Assembly: GCF_004349065.1 (NCBI RefSeq)
Contig: NZ_SMKZ01000013.1
Coordinates: 78,573-142,572, forward strand
Reading direction: 5' to 3'
Length of the DNA stretch: 64,000 nucleotides
Source: Jiangella asiatica
GTDB taxonomy: Bacteria > Actinomycetota > Actinomycetes > Jiangellales > Jiangellaceae
Below the pieces are notes generated by a model. The model searched no databases, had not been told where the DNA came from, and was given only the letters and a program-made list of their open reading frames with translations. Shown here piece by piece: positions 24,341 to 33,014 of this stretch (within the stretch, counting starts at the first letter, position 1; every line of letters begins with the position of its first letter). Position numbers and translations under genes: made by a program.

Positions 24341-25234
24341 TCACAGTTTTCCCTCACTCGCGGCCTTGTTCAACATGCCATCGAGGTCCTCAGCAGCGCC
24401 AGGGTTGAGCACCCGCCGGCCCATGTACACGTCCTGTGTCATCGACGGGCGAGCGTGACCGAGTTGATCCGCGACCTGTCGCGCCGACATGCCCGCGTCG
24501 TCGAGGACCGTTGCCGTGGTCTTGCGGTACACGTGCGAGGTCAGCCACTCCATCGCCGCCGGCCCTCTGGCGAGCCGGATGTCACGACTGGTGTTGGAGG
24601 GATCACGGAACCCACCACGACTGTCAGGGAACACCGGGCGGTCGAGCTGGGTACCGGGAACGAACCGACGACGCAACATCGCCACGGCCACGAGCGGAAG
24701 CTGTAGAGCGCGATCGAAACGGTTCTTGATCCACTTCCGGATCAGTCCTTCGCCTCTCACGCGGATCACGGTGTGTGTGATCTGAACCGTCCCGGTCGCC
24801 AGGTCCACTTGGTCCCACAGAACGGCCAGCGCTTCACCGATGCGGCACCCGGTCGACAGCATGAACAGCGTCAGGTCGGGCAGCTCCTTCCGGACCGCTC
24901 GAGGATCAGCTCGAAGAGCGTTCAACCAAGCCGCCAGCTCGGCATCAGTGAGGGAACGCGCCTGCTTGGCCTTGCTCTCAATGTGCTCGACCTCACGCAC
25001 AGGGTTGGCCAGCACGGCACCACGCCGCGCAGCCAGGCCCATGACGCCGGAGATCACACTTCGGCAGGTCTTGGCTGTCGGCCCGCCGACATCAGCACCA
25101 ATCTTGCCGATCACCCTGTCCAACAGTGGCGTGGTGATCTCACCAAGGCGGACCTCCCCCAACGCGGGAGGCACGTGATTCTTAAGGTGCTTGCGGTAGG
25201 TGTCGAGCGTGCCCGGCGACCCCGATCCGCGTCT
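24341..25234 (-). pseudogene. Truncated tyrosine integrase of an older element
   Basis: The frame is open from 25234 (a stop lies at 25235-25237) and starts within the core-binding domain (TLDTYRKHLKNHVPPALGE); the usual ~70 N-terminal residues are missing. The catalytic domain looks intact: Arg (STGCRIGEAL), HVYRKTTATVL, QLGHARPSMT and YMGRR. GTG 25174 is the first possible start. Its 3' end is 58 bp from attR, the position an integrase takes next to its own att site, so it probably belonged to an element integrated earlier in the same tRNA gene. A fragment of a related integrase lies at 37401-37452. Confidence 0.8.
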
Positions 25235-25289
25235 TCAGTCAGAAGCAGATCTACGAACTTGCCACGTCGCCTCCAAGCTTCCTAACGAC

Positions 25290-25726
25290 CCTAGACGACA
25301 TGCGGCGATTCAAAGGAACGAATGGGACGAGGAGTACGAGGAACTACAGCTCCGGTTCAAGGGAGAACGCAACAAACTCCGGCAGGTGCTCGCCGAGACC
25401 GAGAAAGCCGACCGGATCCGCGGGCAACTGGAAGAGGTCCAAGGACGGTTGCGGCATCTGGCTCACTTCGGGCGAGCGACCAGTACCAGGAGCTTGAGGT
25501 GACTGAGGCGCGCATCAGGGACGCCACGACCGCCGAGCAGCAGGCCCTAAACATCGAGCAGAGGCTGATCACCGATGCCAACACGTTGCGCGACCTTGTG
25601 ACTGATCCGTTGCGAGTAGGTGCCAGCAACCCGCTCCGCGGCGACCCACGCGCCGAGTTCGGGTCCACGGCTGCCGGTCTCGGCGCCCTCATTCGGATGC
25701 GTTCGTTCGACTCGGAGACCTCCTGA
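25290..25726 (+). pseudogene. Frameshifted coiled-coil gene relic
   Basis: One frame encodes EWDEEYEELQLRFKGERNKL and RIRGQLEEVQGRLRHLAHFG up to about 25470. A different frame continues YQELEVTEARIRDATTAEQQ and EQRLITDANTLRDLV to 25726. Joined, they make one long coiled coil, so a single frameshift is likely. No start with a ribosome site is visible. It overlaps the decayed integrase end and seems part of the same degraded element. Confidence 0.5.
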
Positions 25727-25749
25727 GCTGCCGCGACTGCTACTCCACG

Positions 25750-26421
25750 GTCGGCTGCAGCCACTGCGCGGCCCACGCTCGCGCGCGCCGTGGTGTTGGC
25801 GTCCTTTGCTGCTCGCCTTGCTGAGTGCGCGCTTTCGGCCCCGCTTGCTGGCGTTGCCGGTGGCGAGCAGGACCACCAGAAGGTGGCTGGCGAGCAGCAG
25901 GGCCACGGCTGACACCGCACTCACGATGCTGGCCACCGTGACGCTGACCGCTTGTCGATTCGCGTGGCTGCTGGCGTGCAGTGCGTTGCCCAGGGATACC
26001 AGGTGACGCGCGGTCCCCGATCGCGCAGCGCGACGGCCGCCGCTGTCGCGAGGAGGATGAACTCATCAACGATCAATGGCCAGAGCCAGGCGATCGACCA
26101 GTTGAGCCCGGCGACCGTGGCGAGCTCGCGCAGTGCGTCGAAGCTGAGCGTGAACGCACCGATCGCGAGTGCGCCCACCGTTCCGGCAATCATCGCGTTC
26201 AACCGTCTCGACGGCGGGGTTAGGCCGGAGCCGCGCTTGCTTGCGCGCTGCGCACGCGCACGCGTGCGGCGCTCCGTAACGGTGGCCTCGGAGCCCCTGC
26301 GCGGGACGCGCTCGCCCGGGTGAGCGCCCAGCCGGTCGCTCGTCACATCGTGTGCGTGCGCGGCGACCGTCCCTGCGTTCAGCGTCTCGATGCTCAATGC
26401 CCCGCTCCACTCCGGATTCAT
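25750..26421 (-). pseudogene. Frameshifted DUF2637 / SpdB-like membrane protein
   Basis: From ATG 26421 a basic N-terminal region leads into membrane segments IAGTVGALAIGAFTLSFDAL and WSIAWLWPLIVDEFILLATA, the pattern of DUF2637 proteins often called SpdB in conjugative integrative elements of actinomycetes. Near 25998 the frame breaks: the expected continuation (VSLGNALHASSHANRQ, VSAVSAVALLLASHLLVVLL) is in another frame. The protein would therefore lose its last two membrane helices. Confidence 0.65.
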
Positions 26422-26870
26422 GCCAGCGCTCACTCGAGCGCCGCTCACGGATTGGGTGGCCCCTACCGCGCACATTCAGGAGGGGGTCTCACTCATGAAC
26501 GTGCTCGCGCACGCGACCAAGCTCCAGTCGTGCTTGACGGCGACCGGAGGATCATCCCCGCACCGGCCGGCAGACGGGCGCCCGGAGGGGGATTCGCAGC
26601 CCATTTGCGGCGGCGAGCCTGCGGCGACCACACGCTGGCCGCCGGCGACGCACATGCTGTACTGCCCTCGTAGACCGCTACTGCGACATCCAGCACCCGC
26701 ACATCTTCCAGAGCTGCTTACACGCGACCGGCCCAGGCGACACGACCACACCGTGCTGGCCACAGCTACAGCCCACCGCGTGACAGGTCCAAGTGCCAGA
26801 TAGAGCGGGTGTACCGCTCGGGGAGACATGGTTGCCCGCGAAAGAGCGGGGCCTCCCCTCGTCCGGCCCC
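26422..26870. other. No recognisable gene (450 bp)
   Basis: Both strands have open frames of 110-140 codons here, but none shows a recognisable domain, good ribosome site or coherent composition. It lies between the decayed element and the promoter at 26876 and is probably degraded mobile DNA. Confidence 0.4.
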
Positions 26871-26875
26871 AGGCG

Positions 26876-26961
26876 TTGACGGGGGCACCACGACTCGTTA
26901 CTTTAAAAAACCTACCTGGATACAGAAGATGTTTTCCGCATAGAGGATGTTAACGCTCACA
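26876..26961 (+). promoter_or_regulatory. Promoter and LacI-type operator of the FAD oxidoreductase / ABC operon
   Basis: TTGACG (26876-26881) and TACTTT (26899-26904) are separated by 17 bp, a good vegetative promoter. In the leader, TGTTAACGCTCACA at 26948-26961 is a LacI/GalR-type dyad matching its reverse complement at 10 of 14 positions. No regulator gene is adjacent. The GTG start at 27022 has GGAGGT upstream. Confidence 0.5.
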
Positions 26962-27021
26962 GCGTCGCTTAGCTACCGTCCAGTGCACTCCATCCGCCGC
27001 TAGTCGATACGGAGGTTTCAC

Positions 27022-28485
27022 GTGTCGTTCAAGGTTCGTGAAGGTCATGACGTTGTCGTGGTGGGAGGAGGAACGGCTGGAGCAATCGCGGGTATCGCCG
27101 CCGCGCGGACTGGGGCACGAACACTCGTCGTGGAACAACAGGGTCACCTGGGTGGCACCCTCGCGTTCGGCATGAGCATCACCGGCGCCGTCGACGCAAG
27201 CGGCCGATGGGCCCTGGGCGGCACCGGGCGTGAGGTACTGCAGCGGCTGGAGGCCCAGGGCGGGGCCACGCGGGCGCATCTGAGCGAGATGTACGCGTCC
27301 GTCATCGGCCAGAGTCCGGAGATGCTCCGCATCGAACTGCTGCGCATGACGCTCGAAGCCGGGGCGAAGCTGTTGTTCCATTCGACGCTCGTGGACGTCA
27401 CCACCGACGGTCAGCGGGTGACCGGGGTCGTCGTGGCCAACAAGAACGGGCTGGAGAAGATCCCGGCCGATATCGTCGTCGATGCCACGGGTGATGCGGA
27501 CGTCGTGGCCCGCGCCGGCGGCCGATTCACGTTCGGGCGACCCGGCGACGCGCTCGCCCAGCCCAGCTCGCGGATCTTCCTCGTCGGCAATGTCGACATC
27601 GACCGAACCTTCGACTACCTCGAGAACAATCCTGACGACCTCCAGCCCCCGCCGGGCTGGCGCAAGCCCGGGACGTCTGTGGAGGGTGCAGAGGCCGCGG
27701 ACACGCCGACGGTCGAACACCTGCGGACAACTCCGGGCATCAACATCGAGGGCTTCGCCGGACTCGTGCGCAAGGCGAAGGCCGCGGGAGACCTGAACGT
27801 GCCCCGCGCCTGGGTGGGGATGTACACGTATCCCGGCCGGCGCGAAGTCGGGATCAACTTCACGCGGGCGCACGGTGTCGACGGAACGGACTCTGATTCG
27901 ATCACTCAAGCTGAGGTCGAGACGCAGCTGCAGATGGCGGACGCGGTCGAGTTCCTGCGCAAGTACGTACCCGGCTTCGAGGGCTGCTACGTGGTCGCGA
28001 CCCCGTACCAGTTGGGTGTGCGCGAATCGCGCCACGTCGTGGGACACTACGCCCTGACGGAGTCGGACGTCCTCAGTGGCGCCAGCTTCGACGACCAGAT
28101 CGGCCGAGCCGCCTACGCTCTGGACATCCACGACATCGGCGAGGGCGTCGTCACCGGTGGCCGGAAGGTCAGTGGCGGCGGAATCACGATCATCCCGATC
28201 GAGAAGTCCTACGGTGTGCCGATGCGATGCCTCATTCCGGTGGACCTGTCCAACGTCGTCGTCGCCGGCCGCTCGATCTCCGCCGAGCACGAGGCTGCCG
28301 GGTCGGTCCGTGGTCAGGCGGTCTGCATGATGACCGGGCACGCCGCGGGCACCATCGCCGCCCTAGCGGCGATGGACCGAGTCGAACCGCGCAACCTCAA
28401 CTACGACAAGGCCAAGGAGACGCTTTTGGCCCAGGACGCCGTCATCGACGTCGGCGAGCCTCTGATCGCGGGTGTGGCGCGCTGA
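27022..28485 (+). CDS. FAD-dependent oxidoreductase (PF12831-type)
   Basis: A 487-residue flavoprotein. The N-terminal FAD-binding Rossmann motif is VVGGGTAGAIAGIAAARTG with LVVEQQGHLGGT after it; DIVVDATGDADVVARAGG and the C-terminal NVVVAGRSISAEHEAAGSVR complete the fold. GTG 27022 follows GGAGGT. Proteins of this family occur in glycan-utilisation loci, but their substrate is often unknown. It heads an operon with two permeases and a binding protein, so it may oxidise an imported sugar or glycoside. A paralogue lies at 33015-34415. Confidence 0.85.
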   Translation: MSFKVREGHDVVVVGGGTAGAIAGIAAARTGARTLVVEQQGHLGGTLAFGMSITGAVDASGRWALGGTGREVLQRLEAQGGATRAHLSEMYASVIGQSPEMLRIELLRMTLEAGAKLLFHSTLVDVTTDGQRVTGVVVANKNGLEKIPADIVVDATGDADVVARAGGRFTFGRPGDALAQPSSRIFLVGNVDIDRTFDYLENNPDDLQPPPGWRKPGTSVEGAEAADTPTVEHLRTTPGINIEGFAGLVRKAKAAGDLNVPRAWVGMYTYPGRREVGINFTRAHGVDGTDSDSITQAEVETQLQMADAVEFLRKYVPGFEGCYVVATPYQLGVRESRHVVGHYALTESDVLSGASFDDQIGRAAYALDIHDIGEGVVTGGRKVSGGGITIIPIEKSYGVPMRCLIPVDLSNVVVAGRSISAEHEAAGSVRGQAVCMMTGHAAGTIAALAAMDRVEPRNLNYDKAKETLLAQDAVIDVGEPLIAGVAR

Positions 28486-29447
28486 TGGGTGGCGCGCGAG
28501 GCGCGCCGGTGCCACAGCGGACGGCAGTCGGTCAGACACCGGACGCGCCAGATCCGCGGGACGACCAGCGCCGGCCCTCAGCCAGCCGGCCGGCGGCACA
28601 ACGCCGCTGGCGGTCGTCTTCGGCACCGCTGTCGATCGGGCTCACCGCTCCTGTCCTCGTGCTCGTCGCCCTGGTCAGCGTGGTCCCGATCGTCTACGCC
28701 ACCCGTCTCAGTCTTTTCGAGACGCAGTTCATGAACATCGGCGAGTTCATCGGCTTGGACAACTTCCGGCAGGCACTGGGCACGAGCGCGGCGCGGGCCG
28801 ACATTCTGCGGACGCTGGTCTACGTCTCGGTGTCCTTGGTGGTGGCTGTTCCACTCGGCCTGGCCCTGGCCTTGATGCTCAACCTGCCCTTCCGCTTCCG
28901 TGCCGCCTTCCGGGCGGTCATCTTTCTTCCCTGGGTCGTGTCGCAGACGGTCGCGGCTCTCCTGTGGAAGTGGTTGCTCAATCCCGACTATGGACCACTG
29001 CCACTGGGCTCGTTCGACCCGTTCGCCGACTCGGTGATGGCGATGGGCGCATTGATACTCGCCAACGTCTGGATCAGCTATCCGCTCGCCGCGATGCTGT
29101 TCCTCGCCGCCCTGCAGACGGTTCCAGGCGAGCTGCTCGAAGCTGCCGAGGTCGACGGTGCGGGAAAGCTGCGGAGGTTGGTGTCCGTCATACTACCCAC
29201 CATCAAATCGACCGTACTGATCGTGACCATCATGCTCACGCTCTTCTTTTTCAACATGGTCACGTTGGTCTACACGTTGACCGCCGGTGGTCCGCACAGC
29301 GCCACGCAAACGCTGAGCCTGCAGGCGTTCCGAGAATCCTTCCAGTTCTTTCATCTCGGCCTCGGCGCCGCATACAGCATCGTTCTGTTCGGTTTCAACA
29401 TCCTCTTCGGCGCGGCGTATGTGCGCGTGCTGAGGTCGGAGAAGTGA
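28485..29447 (+). CDS. Carbohydrate ABC transporter permease (MalF/UgpA type)
   Basis: A 320-residue inner-membrane protein with a ~45-residue hydrophilic N-terminus and six hydrophobic segments. The EAA loop that docks on the ATPase is LLEAAEVDGAGKLRRLVSVI-LP. ATG 28485 overlaps the oxidoreductase stop by one base (TGATG). It pairs with the next permease. No ATPase gene is present in this operon, so a shared MsiK-like ATPase elsewhere is expected. Confidence 0.88.
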   Translation: MGGARGAPVPQRTAVGQTPDAPDPRDDQRRPSASRPAAQRRWRSSSAPLSIGLTAPVLVLVALVSVVPIVYATRLSLFETQFMNIGEFIGLDNFRQALGTSAARADILRTLVYVSVSLVVAVPLGLALALMLNLPFRFRAAFRAVIFLPWVVSQTVAALLWKWLLNPDYGPLPLGSFDPFADSVMAMGALILANVWISYPLAAMLFLAALQTVPGELLEAAEVDGAGKLRRLVSVILPTIKSTVLIVTIMLTLFFFNMVTLVYTLTAGGPHSATQTLSLQAFRESFQFFHLGLGAAYSIVLFGFNILFGAAYVRVLRSEK

Positions 29448-30352
29448 TGACCATGGCGAATTCCGCGACTGCCCGTGGCAACACGACCATGGCGCGTCGG
29501 ACGGCGGCGGATCGACCCCGGGGTAGGCCGCGCGGCTCGACGTCGCGCTGGGTGTACGTGGGCCTGGCCGCAGCCTCGGTGCTGGCTCTGACGCCGATCC
29601 TCTGGGCCGTCTCCACCTCGCTGAAGCCCGAGTCGCTGGTCATCAACGCCGATCCGACCTGGATTCCCACCAACCTCACCTTCGAGAACTACCGGATCGT
29701 TCTCAACGAGTCGATGTTCCCGCGGTACGTGCTGAACACGTTTCTGGTGGCCGTGGCGGCCGTCTTGTTCACATTGGTCTGCGCGTTGCCGGCCGCCTAC
29801 GCGGCTTCCAGGCTTCCGTTCAGGGGCCAGCGAGCCATGCTGTTCTGCATTCTCACGACCACCATGATCCCGGGAATCGCGATCCTCGTACCGACGTACT
29901 ACCTGGCGGTCACCACCGGTCTCTATGACACGTTCGTGATCCTCGTGATCGTCTACGCAGCCTGGCAGGTTCCCTCGAGCGTCTGGGTCCTGCGAGGCTT
30001 CGTCGACAGCGTCCCCGTCGACATCGAAGAAGCCGCACGAATAGACGGCTGCAGCCGAATCGGAGCATTTTTGCGGGTCTTGATGCCCATCCTCCGACCG
30101 GGCATCGGTGGTGCCTTCATCTTGGCTTTCGTCAACATCTGGAACGACTTTCTCATCGCCAGCACGATGGTGAGCACCGACGAGCGCCGGCTCGTCTCGG
30201 TCGGGCTGTACCAATACCTGTCCGACACCGGGGTGATCTGGGGGCAGCTGACGGCGGCGGTGGTCGTCACGTTGCTTCCCATCATCGTCTTGTTCACTGT
30301 CCTCAGCCGCTATCTCACCGCCGGCCTGGCCGCGGGAGCAACGAAAGGATAA
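29447..30352 (+). CDS. Carbohydrate ABC transporter permease (MalG/UgpE type)
   Basis: A 301-residue membrane protein with six predicted helices and the EAA motif IEEAARIDGCSRIGAFLRVL-MP. The start overlaps the previous stop (TGATG). It forms the second half of the importer channel. The hydrophilic N-terminus (~30 residues) is Arg-rich, in keeping with the positive-inside rule. Confidence 0.88.
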   Translation: MTMANSATARGNTTMARRTAADRPRGRPRGSTSRWVYVGLAAASVLALTPILWAVSTSLKPESLVINADPTWIPTNLTFENYRIVLNESMFPRYVLNTFLVAVAAVLFTLVCALPAAYAASRLPFRGQRAMLFCILTTTMIPGIAILVPTYYLAVTTGLYDTFVILVIVYAAWQVPSSVWVLRGFVDSVPVDIEEAARIDGCSRIGAFLRVLMPILRPGIGGAFILAFVNIWNDFLIASTMVSTDERRLVSVGLYQYLSDTGVIWGQLTAAVVVTLLPIIVLFTVLSRYLTAGLAAGATKG

Positions 30353-30355
30353 GAG

Positions 30356-31669
30356 GTGTCCAGAATGACTCTCCGACCAGCGACGGGACTGTCTCGCCGG
30401 AAGATTCGTCTCGGTGTCGTGGCGGGTGTGGTGGCCGTGGCCGCCTGCGGCAGCGCCGGCACCTCGGGCGACGACGGCGCCGTCACCCTGGAGGTGTGGT
30501 CGGTCATCGACCCGGAATCCACGACCGATCCTCGTGGCGCGGCGTTCCAGGACCAGCTCGAAGTGTTCGAAGAAAGCCACCCGGACTTCAAGGTCAACGT
30601 CACCGTCTACCCCTTCGCCAAGATCGCCGAGGAGCTGATCCGCGCGAGCGCGACCGGCAGAGGACCGGACGTGGTCGACGTGTACGACCCGGTCGTGCCG
30701 ATGCATATCGCGGCCGAAAGCATCCAGCCGCTCGACGACTATGCCGGTCCGTGGCTGGACGAGTTCGGTGACGACTACATCTTCCCGCTGGAGCCACTCC
30801 GCGGCGGTGGCGACAGCATCTACGCGATGGCCTACGAGATGCGCGGCCAGGTTCTGTGGTACCGCCAGGACCTGCTTGACCAAGCCGGAGTCGCTGCGCC
30901 GACGTCGCTGAGCGAGGTGGCGGCGAGCGCGGGAGCCCTGTCAGAACTACCCGGTGACGTGACGGGGTTCGGTTTCGGGCTGTCCACGGATCTCGCCGGA
31001 TCGGACCTGGTGGAGAAGTTCATCCCGCTCCTGTGGGGGTTCGGCGGTGAGTACATCGGTGAAGACGGCCGCGCCGAGTTCAATAGCCACGCCGGGGTCC
31101 AGGCGATCGAATGGCTCCTGTCGGTCCGCGACAACGGCGGCTACGGCGAGGGCGCGCTTCGCACGAACTCCGATGACGTGCTGGCACAGGTACGCGCGGG
31201 CACCGCGGCCATGACGGTCGGCGGAACCCAACGCGTCGCCAGCGCTAGGACCGGCGACGGCGTCGGTGAGAACCTGGTGACCGCACCCATCCCCGGTGCC
31301 GAGCCGGGGACCGTCGTGCCCACCCTGGTCGAAGGCTGGACCTACGCGATCGGAGCGAACTCCGAGCATCCCGACGAAGCGTGGGAGTTCATCAAGGCCA
31401 AGCTGACCAGCGAGTACCAGGTGCGGTCCGCGGACGCAGGCGTGCTCCCCGTGCTCGCGAGCACCTACGAGAACGGCTCGCCAGAACTGCTCAGCTGGCG
31501 CGACTACCTGGCTGAACACGGCAGAAGCGTCCACTACCCGGAGGACTGGAGCGAGCTCAACACGGACCTGACCGCCGCTGTACAGGACATCATCTTCCAC
31601 GATGCCCCGGTGCAGGAGACGTTGGACGAACTCGCGGAGGCCTACAACAGCGAACATGGGTTCGACTAG
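30356..31669 (+). CDS. Extracellular solute-binding lipoprotein (family 1)
   Basis: A 437-residue sugar-binding lipoprotein with lipobox AVAAC (Cys31) after a twin-Arg-like SRRKIRLG. Mature sequence starts VTLEVWSVIDPES, as in family 1 binding proteins (MalE-like), with GWTYAIGANSEHPDEAWEFI near the C-terminus. GTG 30356 follows AAGGAT by 5 nt; ATG 30365 with AAGAGG upstream is an alternative. It is last in the operon and sets importer specificity, which is unknown. Confidence 0.85.
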   Translation: MSRMTLRPATGLSRRKIRLGVVAGVVAVAACGSAGTSGDDGAVTLEVWSVIDPESTTDPRGAAFQDQLEVFEESHPDFKVNVTVYPFAKIAEELIRASATGRGPDVVDVYDPVVPMHIAAESIQPLDDYAGPWLDEFGDDYIFPLEPLRGGGDSIYAMAYEMRGQVLWYRQDLLDQAGVAAPTSLSEVAASAGALSELPGDVTGFGFGLSTDLAGSDLVEKFIPLLWGFGGEYIGEDGRAEFNSHAGVQAIEWLLSVRDNGGYGEGALRTNSDDVLAQVRAGTAAMTVGGTQRVASARTGDGVGENLVTAPIPGAEPGTVVPTLVEGWTYAIGANSEHPDEAWEFIKAKLTSEYQVRSADAGVLPVLASTYENGSPELLSWRDYLAEHGRSVHYPEDWSELNTDLTAAVQDIIFHDAPVQETLDELAEAYNSEHGFD

Positions 31670-31882
31670 CCCCGCGTTGGCGCGTCGAAATTCCTGGCTG
31701 GTCATCTCGGGCAGAGGCGCCGACCGCGTGGGCACAGATCGGATCGGCGCGCGCCTCAGCGTTGATGGAATTCGGGCCTGACCTGCAATGATGCCTTGAC
31801 ACACCGCTCGATACGGGAGGGGCTCGCGCCCGAACGTTCCGGTGACGGTCGCCTCTCACCGTTTCGGGGTACAGGGCGGCGC

Positions 31883-32188
31883 ATGGCAGCCATCCGATTC
31901 GTGCTCACCCAGGCCCCGCACCCGGGCAGCTGCTTCGTCGAAGTCAAGGCCGACGACGGCCGCTCGGTCTCGGTTGGCCAGTGGCGGCACTGGGAAGACG
32001 GCCTACGGGAACTGCGGGTCACCGCTGACGACGTCGACGAGGCGGTCCGCGGCGTCGACCGGGCGCACGCGCCGGCGGTTGGATCGGTCTCGTCAAGTTG
32101 TCCCATGCTGCGGTCTCGAGCAGGAAGTGGGCCGCGCGCGCAGGTGTGCCTGGGCTGTGGTGATCGCCCGCAGGCACCTTTGGGGTAG
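31883..32188 (+). CDS. Small hypothetical protein, possibly truncated
   Basis: A 101-residue frame from ATG 31883. The first ~60 residues (FVLTQAPHPGSCFVEVKADD, QWRHWEDGLRELRVTADDV) look like real protein. The last 40 are Ser/Gly/Cys-rich and read like DNA from an unrelated insertion. It may be the N-terminal remnant of a longer gene cut where the disrupted region 32090-32340 begins. Confidence 0.35.
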   Translation: MAAIRFVLTQAPHPGSCFVEVKADDGRSVSVGQWRHWEDGLRELRVTADDVDEAVRGVDRAHAPAVGSVSSSCPMLRSRAGSGPRAQVCLGCGDRPQAPLG

Positions 32189-32345
32189 GCCTGCCACGGG
32201 GCTGAGCGCGGCGCCGCAAGTCGTCGATCATGCGTTCCACTTGGAGACCACGCGGGCGGCATCGGCTGCGCAGTGGCGGAGTACGTCCAGTGTCCTGGGA
32301 CGCAGGTTCGCTGATGCGAGGTCGATCCTGTTGGCCGCCTGGGCG

Positions 32346-32939
32346 ACGCCAGCCCGGTGGTTCGCCGGCCGCCAGATGGCACAGGTCGCCGACGTGCACG
32401 GCTGGCTGCTCGGCGACCTCGGGTCCGGGTTCTTCATGGGCCGCGCCGGCGTACGGGTGACGCCGGCCGCGCTGGACCGGCCCGAGCGGCCAGGACCGCT
32501 CGGTCTGGCGGTGCGGCAGACCGTCACCGGCGTGACCGAGTTCGACCCGACGTCGCGCGGCAGGTGGCGCCGACCTCGTCATGGCGGTCCACGCCAAGCC
32601 GCCGGTGGCGCTGTCGGCGCTGGCCCCGCTGGTGACGGCGCACGCAGGGACCGATCCGGAGGCCGACCGGATACTCGCCGAGGCGGCGGACCACCTGCTC
32701 GCGCACGCGCGGGCGGTGCGGGCCGCGGGGGACCCGACCCCGATCGTGCTGGCCGGGTCGCTGCTCCCACCAACACACCGCTGGCCCGGCTGGTCCGGCC
32801 GCGCCTGGCGGAGGCCTGGCCGGACGCCGTCGTAACCCCGCCCCTCGACGGAGCGGCCGGCGCTGCCTGGCTGACCGTCGTGTCGCTCGCGCCCGACGAC
32901 ATAACGCGCGCCGTCCGCCTGCACGCCGCCCTGTTCTGA
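32346..32939 (+). pseudogene. BadF/BadG-type (N-acetylglucosamine kinase-like) kinase remnant
   Basis: The 3' two-thirds of an ASKHA-fold kinase gene: ADVHGWLLGDLGSGFFMGRA is the family phosphate-binding region, and the C-terminus ends GAAWLTVVSLAPD. The middle (MAVHAKPPVALSALAPLVTA ... PTPIVLAGSLL) is in a different frame between about 32565 and 32770, so two compensating frameshifts have occurred. The N-terminal ATP-binding part is missing and is replaced by unrecognisable sequence (32090-32340). It probably once phosphorylated the sugar imported by the adjacent ABC system. Confidence 0.7.
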
Positions 32940-33014
32940 ACTGCCGCCATTCTCTGAGAACCGGTGCGATGCATCGTGAGCAGCGGTGCCGTGGGACCGG
33001 AGCGATCCGCAGAG

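Noticed and set aside
26390..26803. A 137-codon plus-strand gene in the decayed region
   Set aside because: No ribosome site, no recognisable motif, and overlap with the start of the DUF2637-like pseudogene on the other strand.
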